Assembly: GCA_023263235.1 (NCBI GenBank)
Contig: JALQXE010000174.1
Span: forward strand, 1-34,749
Source of the DNA: Sediminibacterium sp.
GTDB lineage: Bacteria; Bacteroidota; Bacteroidia; Chitinophagales; Chitinophagaceae
Direction of reading: 5' to 3'
Length of the DNA stretch: 34,749 bases
Position 1 is the stretch's first letter. Each line of letters begins with the position of its first letter. The notes beneath the pieces were generated by a model. That model had not been told where the DNA came from. It searched no databases and saw only the letters and a program-made list of their open reading frames with translations. Both the position numbers and the translations under genes were made by a program. Shown piece after piece: positions 16,373 through 24,500 of this stretch.

Positions 16373-17794
16373 ATGCAGCTCCAACTTACTTCAAGGGAAA
16401 CAGAACTATTAAAAGCAGTGGCCGAAGCTGCTGCCAAAATAGGGGTACCTGCTTTTGCAGTAGGAGGGTTTGTTCGTGATAAAATTTTAGAACGTCCTAC
16501 CAAAGATATTGATGTGGTTTGTATTGGTGATGGTATGGCTTTGGCCCAGGCTTTTTCCAAAATGTTTCATCCCACACCGCCCGTTTCCTTGTTTAAAACT
16601 TTTGGTACAGCCCAAGTTAAATTTGATGATATTGAAATTGAATTTGTAGGGGCTAGAAAAGAAAGTTATGCGCGTCATAGTCGAAAACCCGAAGTGCTTC
16701 CAGGCACCATTGAGGATGATCAAAACCGCAGAGATTTTACTGTGAATGCATTGGCAATAGAATTAAATGTTGCTCATTTTGGACATATCATTGATCCCTT
16801 TGGCGGACTAGATGACTTGCAAAATAAAATTTTAAGAACTCCTTTAGCGCCTGCGCAAACATTTGACGATGATCCTTTGCGCATGATGCGAGCAATTCGT
16901 TTTGCAACACAATTGGATTTTACCATTACCGAGGAAACATTTAAGGGGATTCAACAAATTGCAGAACGCATCTGTATTGTGTCTCAAGAGCGCATTACCG
17001 ATGAACTACAAAAAATAATGATGACCAAGACGCCTTCCAAAGGTTGGTATTTATTAAAAGAAGCTGGTTTATTACAACATATTTTTCCATTATTATTGCA
17101 GTTGGAAGGCGCTGAAACCTTGGATGGTATTGGGCATAAGGATAACTTTTCTCATACCCTTCAGGTTTTAGACAATGTGGCAAACACCTCCCATGATATT
17201 TGGATAAGATGGGCGGCATTATTGCATGATATTGCCAAGCCCAAAACAAAAAAATTCGAACCAGGTTTTGGATGGACCTTTCATGGGCACGAGGTAGTGG
17301 GTGCTAGAATGATCCCTAAAATTTTTACGCAGTTAAAATTGCCTTTGAATGAAAAAATGAAAATGGTTCAAAAGCTTGTGGCTATGCACTTACGACCCAT
17401 ATCATTAACCAAAGAAAATGTTACGGATAGTGCCATCCGAAGATTGCTATTTGATGCCGGGGACGATGTGGAAGCTTTAATGTTATTATGTGCTGCCGAT
17501 ATTACTAGTAAAAATCAAAATAAAGTAAAAAGATATTTACAGGGTTTTGAATTTGTGAAAGTGCGTTTACAAGAAGTGGAGGAAAAAGATAGTATTCGCA
17601 ATTGGCAGCCACCTATAACTGGTGAAATGATCATGCAAATTTTTAATATTAGCCCCTCAAAACAAGTAGGACTTATTAAAGATGCCATAAGAGAAGCTAT
17701 ATTGGATGGGGTAATTCCCAATGAACACGATGCTGCCTACGATTTTATGTTGAAAGAAGCGGCGCAACTAGGCTTATTTCCTGTAATAAAATAG
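16373..17794 (+). CDS. cca: CCA-adding tRNA nucleotidyltransferase / poly(A)-polymerase family with HD domain
   Basis: 473 residues. The N-terminal class II nucleotidyltransferase head shows GGFVRD (31-36), the catalytic carboxylates Asp45 and Asp47 in KDIDVV, RRDFTVNAL (119-127) and DDDPLRMMRA (165-174), which bind the tRNA end and the incoming nucleotide. An HD phosphohydrolase-like domain follows, with LLHDIAKPKTK (His285-Asp286) and FHGHEVVG (about 303-310), as in HD-type CCA enzymes that also repair 2',3'-cyclic phosphate ends. It builds or repairs the CCA 3' end of tRNAs. In single-gene genomes this family does both C and A addition; I cannot tell whether a second paralogue exists elsewhere. 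It lies between the glycosyltransferase and the pRiA4b-like gene; see the promoter entry for its leaderless geometry. Confidence 0.92.
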   Translation: MQLQLTSRETELLKAVAEAAAKIGVPAFAVGGFVRDKILERPTKDIDVVCIGDGMALAQAFSKMFHPTPPVSLFKTFGTAQVKFDDIEIEFVGARKESYARHSRKPEVLPGTIEDDQNRRDFTVNALAIELNVAHFGHIIDPFGGLDDLQNKILRTPLAPAQTFDDDPLRMMRAIRFATQLDFTITEETFKGIQQIAERICIVSQERITDELQKIMMTKTPSKGWYLLKEAGLLQHIFPLLLQLEGAETLDGIGHKDNFSHTLQVLDNVANTSHDIWIRWAALLHDIAKPKTKKFEPGFGWTFHGHEVVGARMIPKIFTQLKLPLNEKMKMVQKLVAMHLRPISLTKENVTDSAIRRLLFDAGDDVEALMLLCAADITSKNQNKVKRYLQGFEFVKVRLQEVEEKDSIRNWQPPITGEMIMQIFNISPSKQVGLIKDAIREAILDGVIPNEHDAAYDFMLKEAAQLGLFPVIK

Positions 17795-17819
17795 TAATTT
17801 AGCGTTTCAAATTTAAAGT

Positions 17820-18425
17820 ATGGCCATTTTAAAGTTTAGGGTGTATTGGGAGGACGATGATGCTATTTATAGAGATGTTTTAGTGAAGCATACGCAAAAT
17901 TTTTTATCACTACATGAAATCATATTAAAGGCCTTTGAATTTGATCAAATTCATGCAGCTACATTTTATAGGAGTAATGATATTTGGAAGCGAGGAAGAG
18001 AAATAAGTAAGGAAGTATATGACAAAGAGTATGTAGTGCCGCCATTAATCATGAGCGAAACTGCTATTGGTACTGAAATTATTGATACCAATCAACACTT
18101 TATATACGTTTATGATTTTTCAAAAGCTTGGACTTTTTTAATTGAGTTAATTCAGGTAATCAAAAATGCGGATGCCGATTTAACATTAGAATATCCTATT
18201 ATTTCAAGAACTGAGGGCGTAGGTCCTATGCAATATGGTTCAAAAGGATTGTTGGGAAAAAACTTTGCAGACATTGAAGAAAAGTATGATTTATCGGAAG
18301 CAAAAGAAGGATTTGGTGAAGAAGGAGAAGAAAATGATGGAGATGATGATAATGAGGACACTGATGACAATGACGCTGATGATAATGACTCCGCATTTTT
18401 AGATGATTCCTTCGAAGCTTATTAA
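17820..18425 (+). CDS. pRiA4b ORF-3-like protein with acidic C-terminal tail, unknown function
   Basis: 201 residues, cytoplasmic. The first 130 residues resemble the plasmid pRiA4b ORF-3 / IS1096 passenger (TnpR-like) family: LKFRVYWEDDDAIYRDVLVK, then LHEIILKAFEFDQIHAATFY at 31-50 and an IWKRGREIS segment. Despite the names in databases, the family has no proven recombinase role. The last 45 residues (about 156-201) are extremely acidic (Asp/Glu runs with Asn and Gly) and end DDSFEAY, an unusual tail that could bind basic partners or metal. It is 25 bases after the cca-type gene and 33 before miaA, both tRNA genes, with no mobile element around it, so I infer a housekeeping or RNA-linked role. 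Confident of the family, not of the function. Confidence 0.75.
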   Translation: MAILKFRVYWEDDDAIYRDVLVKHTQNFLSLHEIILKAFEFDQIHAATFYRSNDIWKRGREISKEVYDKEYVVPPLIMSETAIGTEIIDTNQHFIYVYDFSKAWTFLIELIQVIKNADADLTLEYPIISRTEGVGPMQYGSKGLLGKNFADIEEKYDLSEAKEGFGEEGEENDGDDDNEDTDDNDADDNDSAFLDDSFEAY

Positions 18426-18458
18426 TACAAGTGCATACAGCACAAAAAATAAAATACA

Positions 18459-19352
18459 GTGCCGGTCTTAAAAACAGTATATATTATTGTAGGTCCTACT
18501 GCTGTTGGAAAAACAGCCTTTGCGATTTCATTGGCACAAGCATTAAATACAGAAATTATATCTGCTGATGCAAGGCAATGTTATCAGGAAATGAATATTG
18601 GTGTAGCAAGACCAACTATTAATGAATTAAACAGCGTTACACATCATTTTATCGCAAGTCATTCTATAAATGACACAGTGAATGCATCGGTATTTGAGGA
18701 ATATGCATTGGAAAAAGTAACCGAACTATTTAAGACCAAAGATGTAGTTGTTATGGTAGGAGGAACCGGCTTATACATTAAAGCATTTTGTGAAGGGCTA
18801 GATATGATTCCTTCAATTGATCCTGGAATTAGAGAGGGGATTATTCAACAATACGAAAAGATGGGGTTAAGGTGGTTGCAAAAAGAGGTTCAGGTAAAGG
18901 ATCCTCTATATTGGGAAAAAGGAGAGCAACAAAACCCTCAAAGATTAATGCGAGCATTGGAGGTGAAGTTGGGTACAGGTGAATCTATCTCAGGTTTTCA
19001 ACAAAAAAATAAAGTCACCCGTCCCTTTACAATCGTAAAAATAGGATTGGAAATGGATAGGGCATTATTGTATGAACGAATTAACCAACGTGTTTTAAAT
19101 ATGGTTGAAGAAGGCTTGGAACAGGAAGTAAGATCCTTAGTGCCTAATTTCCATTTGAATGCATTACAAACAGTTGGGTACAGTGAATGGCAGCCTTTTT
19201 TTGAAGAAAAAATGGGGAAATCTCGCGTTGTAGAAATGATTCAGCAAAATACGAGACATTATGCGAAACGTCAAATGACCTGGTTTAAAAAGGACCCCGA
19301 AGTTAAGTGGTACCAAGCATCTAGCATTAGGACCGACCAAATAATTCCTTAG
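18459..19352 (+). CDS. miaA: tRNA dimethylallyltransferase
   Basis: 297 residues. It transfers dimethylallyl from DMAPP to N6 of A37 in tRNAs reading UNN codons (i6A). Signatures: P-loop GPTAVGKT (12-19), SADARQCYQEMNIGVARP (the SADSRQ/YRxMDIGTAKP region, here with Ala for Ser), VVMVGGTGLYIKAFCEG, and the C-terminal NTRHYAKRQMTWFKKD block typical of the family. The start is GTG at 18459; it places the P-loop at the usual distance and no ATG is available. It is followed by 83 bases before the M16 pair. With the tsaC-like gene, this window holds two separate position-37 tRNA modification genes. Confidence 0.95.
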   Translation: MPVLKTVYIIVGPTAVGKTAFAISLAQALNTEIISADARQCYQEMNIGVARPTINELNSVTHHFIASHSINDTVNASVFEEYALEKVTELFKTKDVVVMVGGTGLYIKAFCEGLDMIPSIDPGIREGIIQQYEKMGLRWLQKEVQVKDPLYWEKGEQQNPQRLMRALEVKLGTGESISGFQQKNKVTRPFTIVKIGLEMDRALLYERINQRVLNMVEEGLEQEVRSLVPNFHLNALQTVGYSEWQPFFEEKMGKSRVVEMIQQNTRHYAKRQMTWFKKDPEVKWYQASSIRTDQIIP

Positions 19353-19435
19353 GATTACTTGCCTATTTCTTCCCATAAATTAATCGAATTTTAGGCAATT
19401 AGCATTAGTTTTACAGTCAATTTTAAATCTATTTT

Positions 19436-20764
19436 ATGCACAAAAAAGTTTTGTTGTTTTTTGTATGCAGTTTTTCCTTGGTACAGTTGTTTGCGCAAGG
19501 AAATTCCATACAGTTTGAAAAATATACTTTACCCAATGGGTTAAAAGTGATATTACATGAGGATCATAGTGCGCCCGTTGTAGCGGTTACTGCATTATAC
19601 CATGTAGGTTCTAAAAATGAGGACACTGCGCGTACGGGCTTTGCGCATTTCTTTGAACATTTATTGTTTGAAGGTTCAGAAAATATTAAGCGTGGAGAAT
19701 TTGACAAGTATGTAACCAATGCAGGTGGTGTGTTAAACGCCAATACTTCACAGGATCGTACTTTTTATTACGAGTTATTGCCTTCTAATCAGTTGGATTT
19801 AGGATTATGGTTAGAAAGTGAAAGAATGATGCATGCCAAAATTGAACAAATAGGTGTGAATACACAAAGAGAAGTGGTGAAGGAGGAAAAAAGAATGCGT
19901 ATGGACAATCGTCCTTATGGAAGTTTTTTAACCGAGATGTTAAAGCGTGCTTTTAAGGTACATCCTTACCGCTGGGCGCCTATTGGAAGCATGGATCATT
20001 TAAATGCGGCTAAATTAGAAGAGTTCATTCAGTTTTATAAGACCTACTATGTTCCTAATAACTGTGTTTTATCTATTGCTGGTGATTTTAATAAAGCAGA
20101 CCTAAAGAAAAAAATTGAAGCATATTTTGCAGCAATCCCTCCAGGTACTTCTCCAATTGTAAGACCTTCTATTAATGAACCAGCATTGGGTGGTGAGGTA
20201 AGAGACGTTATTGAGGATAACGTGCAATTAGAGGGTGTATTTCAAGCTTACCGCGCACCTAAGCAAGGGGTAAGTGAATACTATGCATTTAATGTATTGT
20301 CAAATATATTATCTGGTGGTGAATCATCTAGAATGAATAAAACCTTAGTGGATACTAAACAGCTTGCTGTAGCAGCACAATCGGTTCCTTATTTTAATGA
20401 AGACGAAGGGGTGTTAATTACACTGGCAATTGCCAACATGGGCGTGAAGGCCGATGTCTTGGAAAATAATATGGACAGTGTGGTGAATGATTTAAAAACA
20501 AATTTGGTTTCAGAAAGAGAATTTCAAAAAGTAAAAAACCAAATCACTACCGAATTAGTTGCTAGCAATGGAACGATGGCTGGTATTGCAGAGTCATTAG
20601 CAAATTATGAGGTTTACTTTGGAGATGCAAACTTAATTAATACTGAATTGGCTAAGTACAATAAAGTAACTAGAGAGGATGTTTTAGCAGTAGCTAAAAA
20701 GTATTTGAATAAAGACAATAGAGTGGTGTTATATTATGTACCTAAAGCAAAATCAAGTAAATAG
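19436..20764 (+). CDS. M16-family zinc metallopeptidase, catalytic subunit, exported
   Basis: 442 residues. Residues 1-20 are a signal peptide (VQLFA-Q). The inverted zinc motif is present: H71-F-F-E74-H75 (HxxEH), with the third ligand in the REVVKEEKR segment (Glu150 or 151, the family spacing of about 76). The rest matches PqqL/processing-peptidase-like M16 proteins with the two alpha/beta domains of one half-clamshell. M16B enzymes act as a pair, one catalytic and one not, or as homodimers that degrade peptides in the periplasm. The next gene, 24 bases downstream, encodes the non-catalytic partner, so a heterodimer is likely. Natural substrates are unknown. Confidence 0.9.
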   Translation: MHKKVLLFFVCSFSLVQLFAQGNSIQFEKYTLPNGLKVILHEDHSAPVVAVTALYHVGSKNEDTARTGFAHFFEHLLFEGSENIKRGEFDKYVTNAGGVLNANTSQDRTFYYELLPSNQLDLGLWLESERMMHAKIEQIGVNTQREVVKEEKRMRMDNRPYGSFLTEMLKRAFKVHPYRWAPIGSMDHLNAAKLEEFIQFYKTYYVPNNCVLSIAGDFNKADLKKKIEAYFAAIPPGTSPIVRPSINEPALGGEVRDVIEDNVQLEGVFQAYRAPKQGVSEYYAFNVLSNILSGGESSRMNKTLVDTKQLAVAAQSVPYFNEDEGVLITLAIANMGVKADVLENNMDSVVNDLKTNLVSEREFQKVKNQITTELVASNGTMAGIAESLANYEVYFGDANLINTELAKYNKVTREDVLAVAKKYLNKDNRVVLYYVPKAKSSK

Positions 20765-20788
20765 TAAAGCACTTAAAAATAAATTATT

Positions 20789-22855
20789 ATGAAAAAATAT
20801 ATCAAAATATTATTCCTATTTGTTCCCATATTTACTATGGCACAGCAAATAGACCGAACAAAAGCACCGGCACCAGCAAAAGCTCCAGTGATACAAGTTG
20901 CTACACCTGCTAGTTTTGAATTGGCCAACGGATTAAAAGTATTTGTTGTTAAAAATACAAAGTTGCCAAGAGTAACGGCTACCATTGCATTGGATTTAGA
21001 CGGTTTTGTTGAAGGTGATAAAGCAGGACTTGCTAATATGGCTGGTCAATTGTTAAAACGCGGAACGACTACAAAGTCAAAGGCGGCATTGGACGAAGCT
21101 GTTGAATTTTTGGGCGGTTCATTAAGTACTTCAAGCCAAACTGCAACTGTAAGTGCTTTAAAAACAAATTTCCCTTCATTAATGAGCTTGCTATCAGAAG
21201 TGATTTTGCATCCTGCATTGGCTAAGGATGAATTGGATAAAGTAAGAAAACAAACCTTATCAGGGATTGAATCAAGCAAGGACGACGCAGATGCAATTTC
21301 TAATAAAGTAATGAATAAACTGGTTTATGGTGCCAACCATGCATTTGGTGAAATCACCACTACAAAAACAGTGAATAATGTAACCGAGGCGGATGTTAAA
21401 AATTTCTTTGATACTTATTGGAAGCCAAACATTGCATACCTGGTTTTTGTTGGTGATATTGAACCAGCAACTGCGAAAGCATTGGCAGAAAAGAATTTTG
21501 GCACCTGGAAAAGAGGAACCGTTGCCAAAGCGAACTTCCCTAAACCCGCATTACCTGCTCAAACTTATGTTGCCATTGTTGATCGTCCTGCAGCAGTGCA
21601 AAGTGTGGTTGCTGTTGCTTCTACCATTGATATGGCACCAGGTGCACCTAACGCCATAGCTGCATCTGTGATGAATAATATTTTAGGGGGTGGATTCTCT
21701 GGCCGTTTATTTGCCAATTTAAGAGAGAAGCATGGTTTCACTTATGGTGCTTATTCTAGTTTGAGCCCAAATAAACAAGTGGGTATTTTCTCGGCGGAAG
21801 CAGCTGTAAGAAACGAAAAAACAGATAGCTCGGTACAAGAATTATTGAGAGAAATTAATTTCATTAGAGATGAAAAAGTGGGCGAGGGTGAGTTGGAAAG
21901 AATGAAAAACTATTTATCTGGTGGTTTTGCAAGATCATTAGAAAATCCAGCAACCATTGCGAATTTTGCTTTAAACATTGCACGTTATAATTTACCAGCC
22001 GATTATTATCAAAAGTATTTAACCAATTTATCTGCGGTAGATGGTAACAAAGTACAAGAAGTAGCTAAAGCTTTATTGAACCCATCAAAAATGCATATTG
22101 TAATTGTAGGTAATGCTAAACAAATTGCAAAAGGCTTAGACAAATATGGCCCTGTGAAATATTTTGACTTTGAAGGTAATGAAGTGGAAGCTCCTGTGGA
22201 GGCTAAAGCAGATGCTTCATTGACGACTGAAATTTTAATAGAAAAAGTAATTAATGCATTTGGAGGTAAAGATGCAATAGCGGGCATTAAGGATTTGCAA
22301 TTAAAAGGTACAGCTTCTGTAATGGGTCAATCATTGGATATGACTCAAACATATGTAATGCCAGGCAATACGGTATCGGTAATGTCAATGGGCGGAATGG
22401 CCATTATGAAGCAGTCTGTTGTAAATGGTAAATATGCAGTAAGTCAACAAGGAATGGAAGCCCCAATTACAGACGAAGTAAAAGAAGGATTGGATGAGGC
22501 AGCGGTGATTATTCCTGAACAAAACTATATTGCTAAAGGGTATAAATTAAAAATTGCAGGCGTAGAGAAAGTAAATGGCAAGGATGCTATTGATTTAGAA
22601 GTAACAACTCCTTCAGGTAAAGTTTCTCATCGTTTTTACGATGCTTCAAGCTATTTATTAGTAAAAACAGCGAGGAGTCAGGAAGTGCCAGGAAGAGGCG
22701 CAGTTACGCAACAGCAATTTTACAGTGGCTATAAAGCTGTAAATGGTGTACAATTAGCATCAGAGGAAATCATTGATATGGGTCAAATGAAAATCAACGT
22801 AAAGTATACCGATGTTAAGGCCAACCAAGGATTAAAAGTTACCGACTTAAAATAA
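20789..22855 (+). CDS. Non-catalytic M16-family partner with C-terminal LolA-like domain
   Basis: 688 residues, signal peptide at 1-18 (TMA-Q). Residues about 40-470 are an M16 half-clamshell, but the zinc motif is gone: where HxxEH should be, AGLANMAGQLLKRGTT is found. The substrate-binding loop is kept (LREKHGFTYGAYSS, with the Arg...Tyr pair used by non-catalytic subunits). Residues about 490-688 form a separate beta-rich domain: repeated strands such as VMGQSLDMTQTYVMPGNTVS and YKAVNGVQLASEEIIDMGQM, resembling LolA/DUF4292-type outer-membrane lipoprotein-carrier folds. A Pro/Ala linker (about 25-35) follows the signal peptide. By inference it is the partner of the upstream enzyme and carries a hydrophobic-ligand or membrane-binding module. 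The transcript ends in a strong terminator. Confidence 0.85.
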   Translation: MKKYIKILFLFVPIFTMAQQIDRTKAPAPAKAPVIQVATPASFELANGLKVFVVKNTKLPRVTATIALDLDGFVEGDKAGLANMAGQLLKRGTTTKSKAALDEAVEFLGGSLSTSSQTATVSALKTNFPSLMSLLSEVILHPALAKDELDKVRKQTLSGIESSKDDADAISNKVMNKLVYGANHAFGEITTTKTVNNVTEADVKNFFDTYWKPNIAYLVFVGDIEPATAKALAEKNFGTWKRGTVAKANFPKPALPAQTYVAIVDRPAAVQSVVAVASTIDMAPGAPNAIAASVMNNILGGGFSGRLFANLREKHGFTYGAYSSLSPNKQVGIFSAEAAVRNEKTDSSVQELLREINFIRDEKVGEGELERMKNYLSGGFARSLENPATIANFALNIARYNLPADYYQKYLTNLSAVDGNKVQEVAKALLNPSKMHIVIVGNAKQIAKGLDKYGPVKYFDFEGNEVEAPVEAKADASLTTEILIEKVINAFGGKDAIAGIKDLQLKGTASVMGQSLDMTQTYVMPGNTVSVMSMGGMAIMKQSVVNGKYAVSQQGMEAPITDEVKEGLDEAAVIIPEQNYIAKGYKLKIAGVEKVNGKDAIDLEVTTPSGKVSHRFYDASSYLLVKTARSQEVPGRGAVTQQQFYSGYKAVNGVQLASEEIIDMGQMKINVKYTDVKANQGLKVTDLK

Positions 22856-22892
22856 ATGAATCGTTCACTTTTTGAAATATAATTTTAAGGTT

Positions 22893-22927
22893 AAAAAAAG
22901 CGCATCCTAGGATGCGCTTTTTTTTTA
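22893..22927. terminator. Strong bidirectional Rho-independent terminator
   Basis: GCGCATCC-TA-GGATGCGC (22900-22917) is a perfect inverted repeat, flanked by seven A's on the left and a T run on the right. It serves the M16 operon on the plus strand and, through the A tract, the FadL-like gene ending at 22944 on the minus strand. Confidence 0.92.
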
Positions 22928-22943
22928 TTTCTAATCATGCTTA

Positions 22944-24470
22944 TTAGAATCTAATACCGTAACCAATATTAAACATAAGCCTATTGCCTGTTAAACTTGC
23001 ATAGGTGTTAGGCTTGTCATTTAGTCGGTATGGGAAAACTGCATCTTTAGTTGTTGTGTTCACAATTGTAAAGTCAATAAAATGACGATTTGTTCTGTAT
23101 CCAATACCCCCACTAATACTCATTTGAGCAGCTTTAATATCTGAATCCTTGTAGGGTGATCCAATATAAGATGTACCTGCTCTCACCATCCAATTGCTCG
23201 TTAATTTTAATTCAGAACCAATTTTTATATTCACATTATTTTTGTAAATAGCTTTATTAGTTTGATTTAAAGCATTGTAATAGTCGGTACTTTCTCTATC
23301 ATATGTGTTTGCATAAAAACGTGTAGCAGCATAATTTACCCACTCTATGTCGGCACTAATAAATCCTAAAGGTTGTGTTGGTTTATTTGGTACAGCAAAA
23401 AAGTAACTACCACTAAATGTTGCTTTCGTTGGTGTAGCAATGGTATATTCTCTTAAGCCAGGAAAACCATCATTTAAATCAAATGAACTAGCAGACTGAA
23501 CGCCAGCATAACCTTCCGTGTTGGTGGTCATGTCCGAGCTTATTTTATCTCTAAACGTGATTAATTGTGGGGTGTGCAAAGAGAATCCAAATCTTAAGAA
23601 TGATTCAGGCTTATAGATGATACCAAACTTTGCGCCAATACCCCAACCTCTTGAACTAAAATCTTCATTAAAAACAAATCCTCCAAATTGGTTATTAGGA
23701 TTTGAAGTCGCATCTACTTCTGAATAAGTAGTACTGCGATTGTAATTAATCATAGGCATGATAAAACTGGCACCCATGTATAATTTGTCTTCTACGTTGC
23801 CTCCCCATCCGAATGCCAATTCATTATAGCTTCCGCTGGTTTGTGCATCATACATTTGATTAACGCCAGTAGATATAGGCACTAAACTTTGGTAGCCATT
23901 TACTGCGCCTGTTGCGTCTGCAGTGGTGTCAACTAAATAGGTTCTAAAGGCTAGTGAGCTTCCAAAGATGTAATTGTTTAATGCCGACAAAGTATCAGCT
24001 TGATCATTTACCAATTCCTCTAAATATTTTTCAGAAAAACTGCTAAAATTATTGCGTCCACTAAAACTGTGACGATTATTGTAGTCGGCAATTTGATTAA
24101 ACGTGATTGAAAATGCAGAGCTTGTCCAATTGTTTTTTTTGCGACCGTCTGCAAAAACAATTCCTACTGTTCCAAAATTTCCTCTTCCGTCATTTGAAGA
24201 AGAATTTCTGCCTAAATAATTAAAATTATTTGTGTTACCCATAAAAGTAGGGGTAAACAAAAGTTCACTTGATTTATAAAAACCAAGGCCCGCTGGGTTT
24301 ATATGGTTCGAAGAAAGGTCGCCTCCTAAGGATCCCATTGCGCCCCCCAATGCATTACTTCTTGCTGTTCCCTTGGGTGTAAACCAAGAAAGTTTTAAAG
24401 CGTCTTCCGGATCCTGTGCATACATTGTTAAACTTGATCCTAATAAGATCAATAAAAATATTTTTTTCAT
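22944..24470 (-). CDS. OmpP1/FadL-related outer-membrane beta-barrel protein
   Basis: 508 residues, signal peptide 1-18 (TMYA-Q). After it, KLSWFTPKGTARSNALGGAM and the LSSNHINPAGLGFYKSSE segment are the usual start of Bacteroidota FadL/TodX-like proteins: the N-terminal hatch followed by an aromatic-rich barrel, ending in a terminal strand with RLMFNIGYGIRF, an outer-membrane sorting end. FadL proteins pass hydrophobic molecules across the outer membrane through a lateral opening; the substrate here is unknown. Some PorV-like T9SS proteins share the same fold, so a shuttle role is a second option. It starts 30 bases after the lipoprotein gene upstream and is very likely co-transcribed with it. 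Confidence 0.85.
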   Translation of the reverse strand: MKKIFLLILLGSSLTMYAQDPEDALKLSWFTPKGTARSNALGGAMGSLGGDLSSNHINPAGLGFYKSSELLFTPTFMGNTNNFNYLGRNSSSNDGRGNFGTVGIVFADGRKKNNWTSSAFSITFNQIADYNNRHSFSGRNNFSSFSEKYLEELVNDQADTLSALNNYIFGSSLAFRTYLVDTTADATGAVNGYQSLVPISTGVNQMYDAQTSGSYNELAFGWGGNVEDKLYMGASFIMPMINYNRSTTYSEVDATSNPNNQFGGFVFNEDFSSRGWGIGAKFGIIYKPESFLRFGFSLHTPQLITFRDKISSDMTTNTEGYAGVQSASSFDLNDGFPGLREYTIATPTKATFSGSYFFAVPNKPTQPLGFISADIEWVNYAATRFYANTYDRESTDYYNALNQTNKAIYKNNVNIKIGSELKLTSNWMVRAGTSYIGSPYKDSDIKAAQMSISGGIGYRTNRHFIDFTIVNTTTKDAVFPYRLNDKPNTYASLTGNRLMFNIGYGIRF

Positions 24471-24500
24471 AATTGAATTATTTAAAACGAGCTATTACTA

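Noticed and set aside
17820..18425. Transposon or plasmid remnant, from the pRiA4b/IS1096 family name
   Set aside because: No transposase, terminal repeats or change of base composition around it; the flanking genes are in one tight run.
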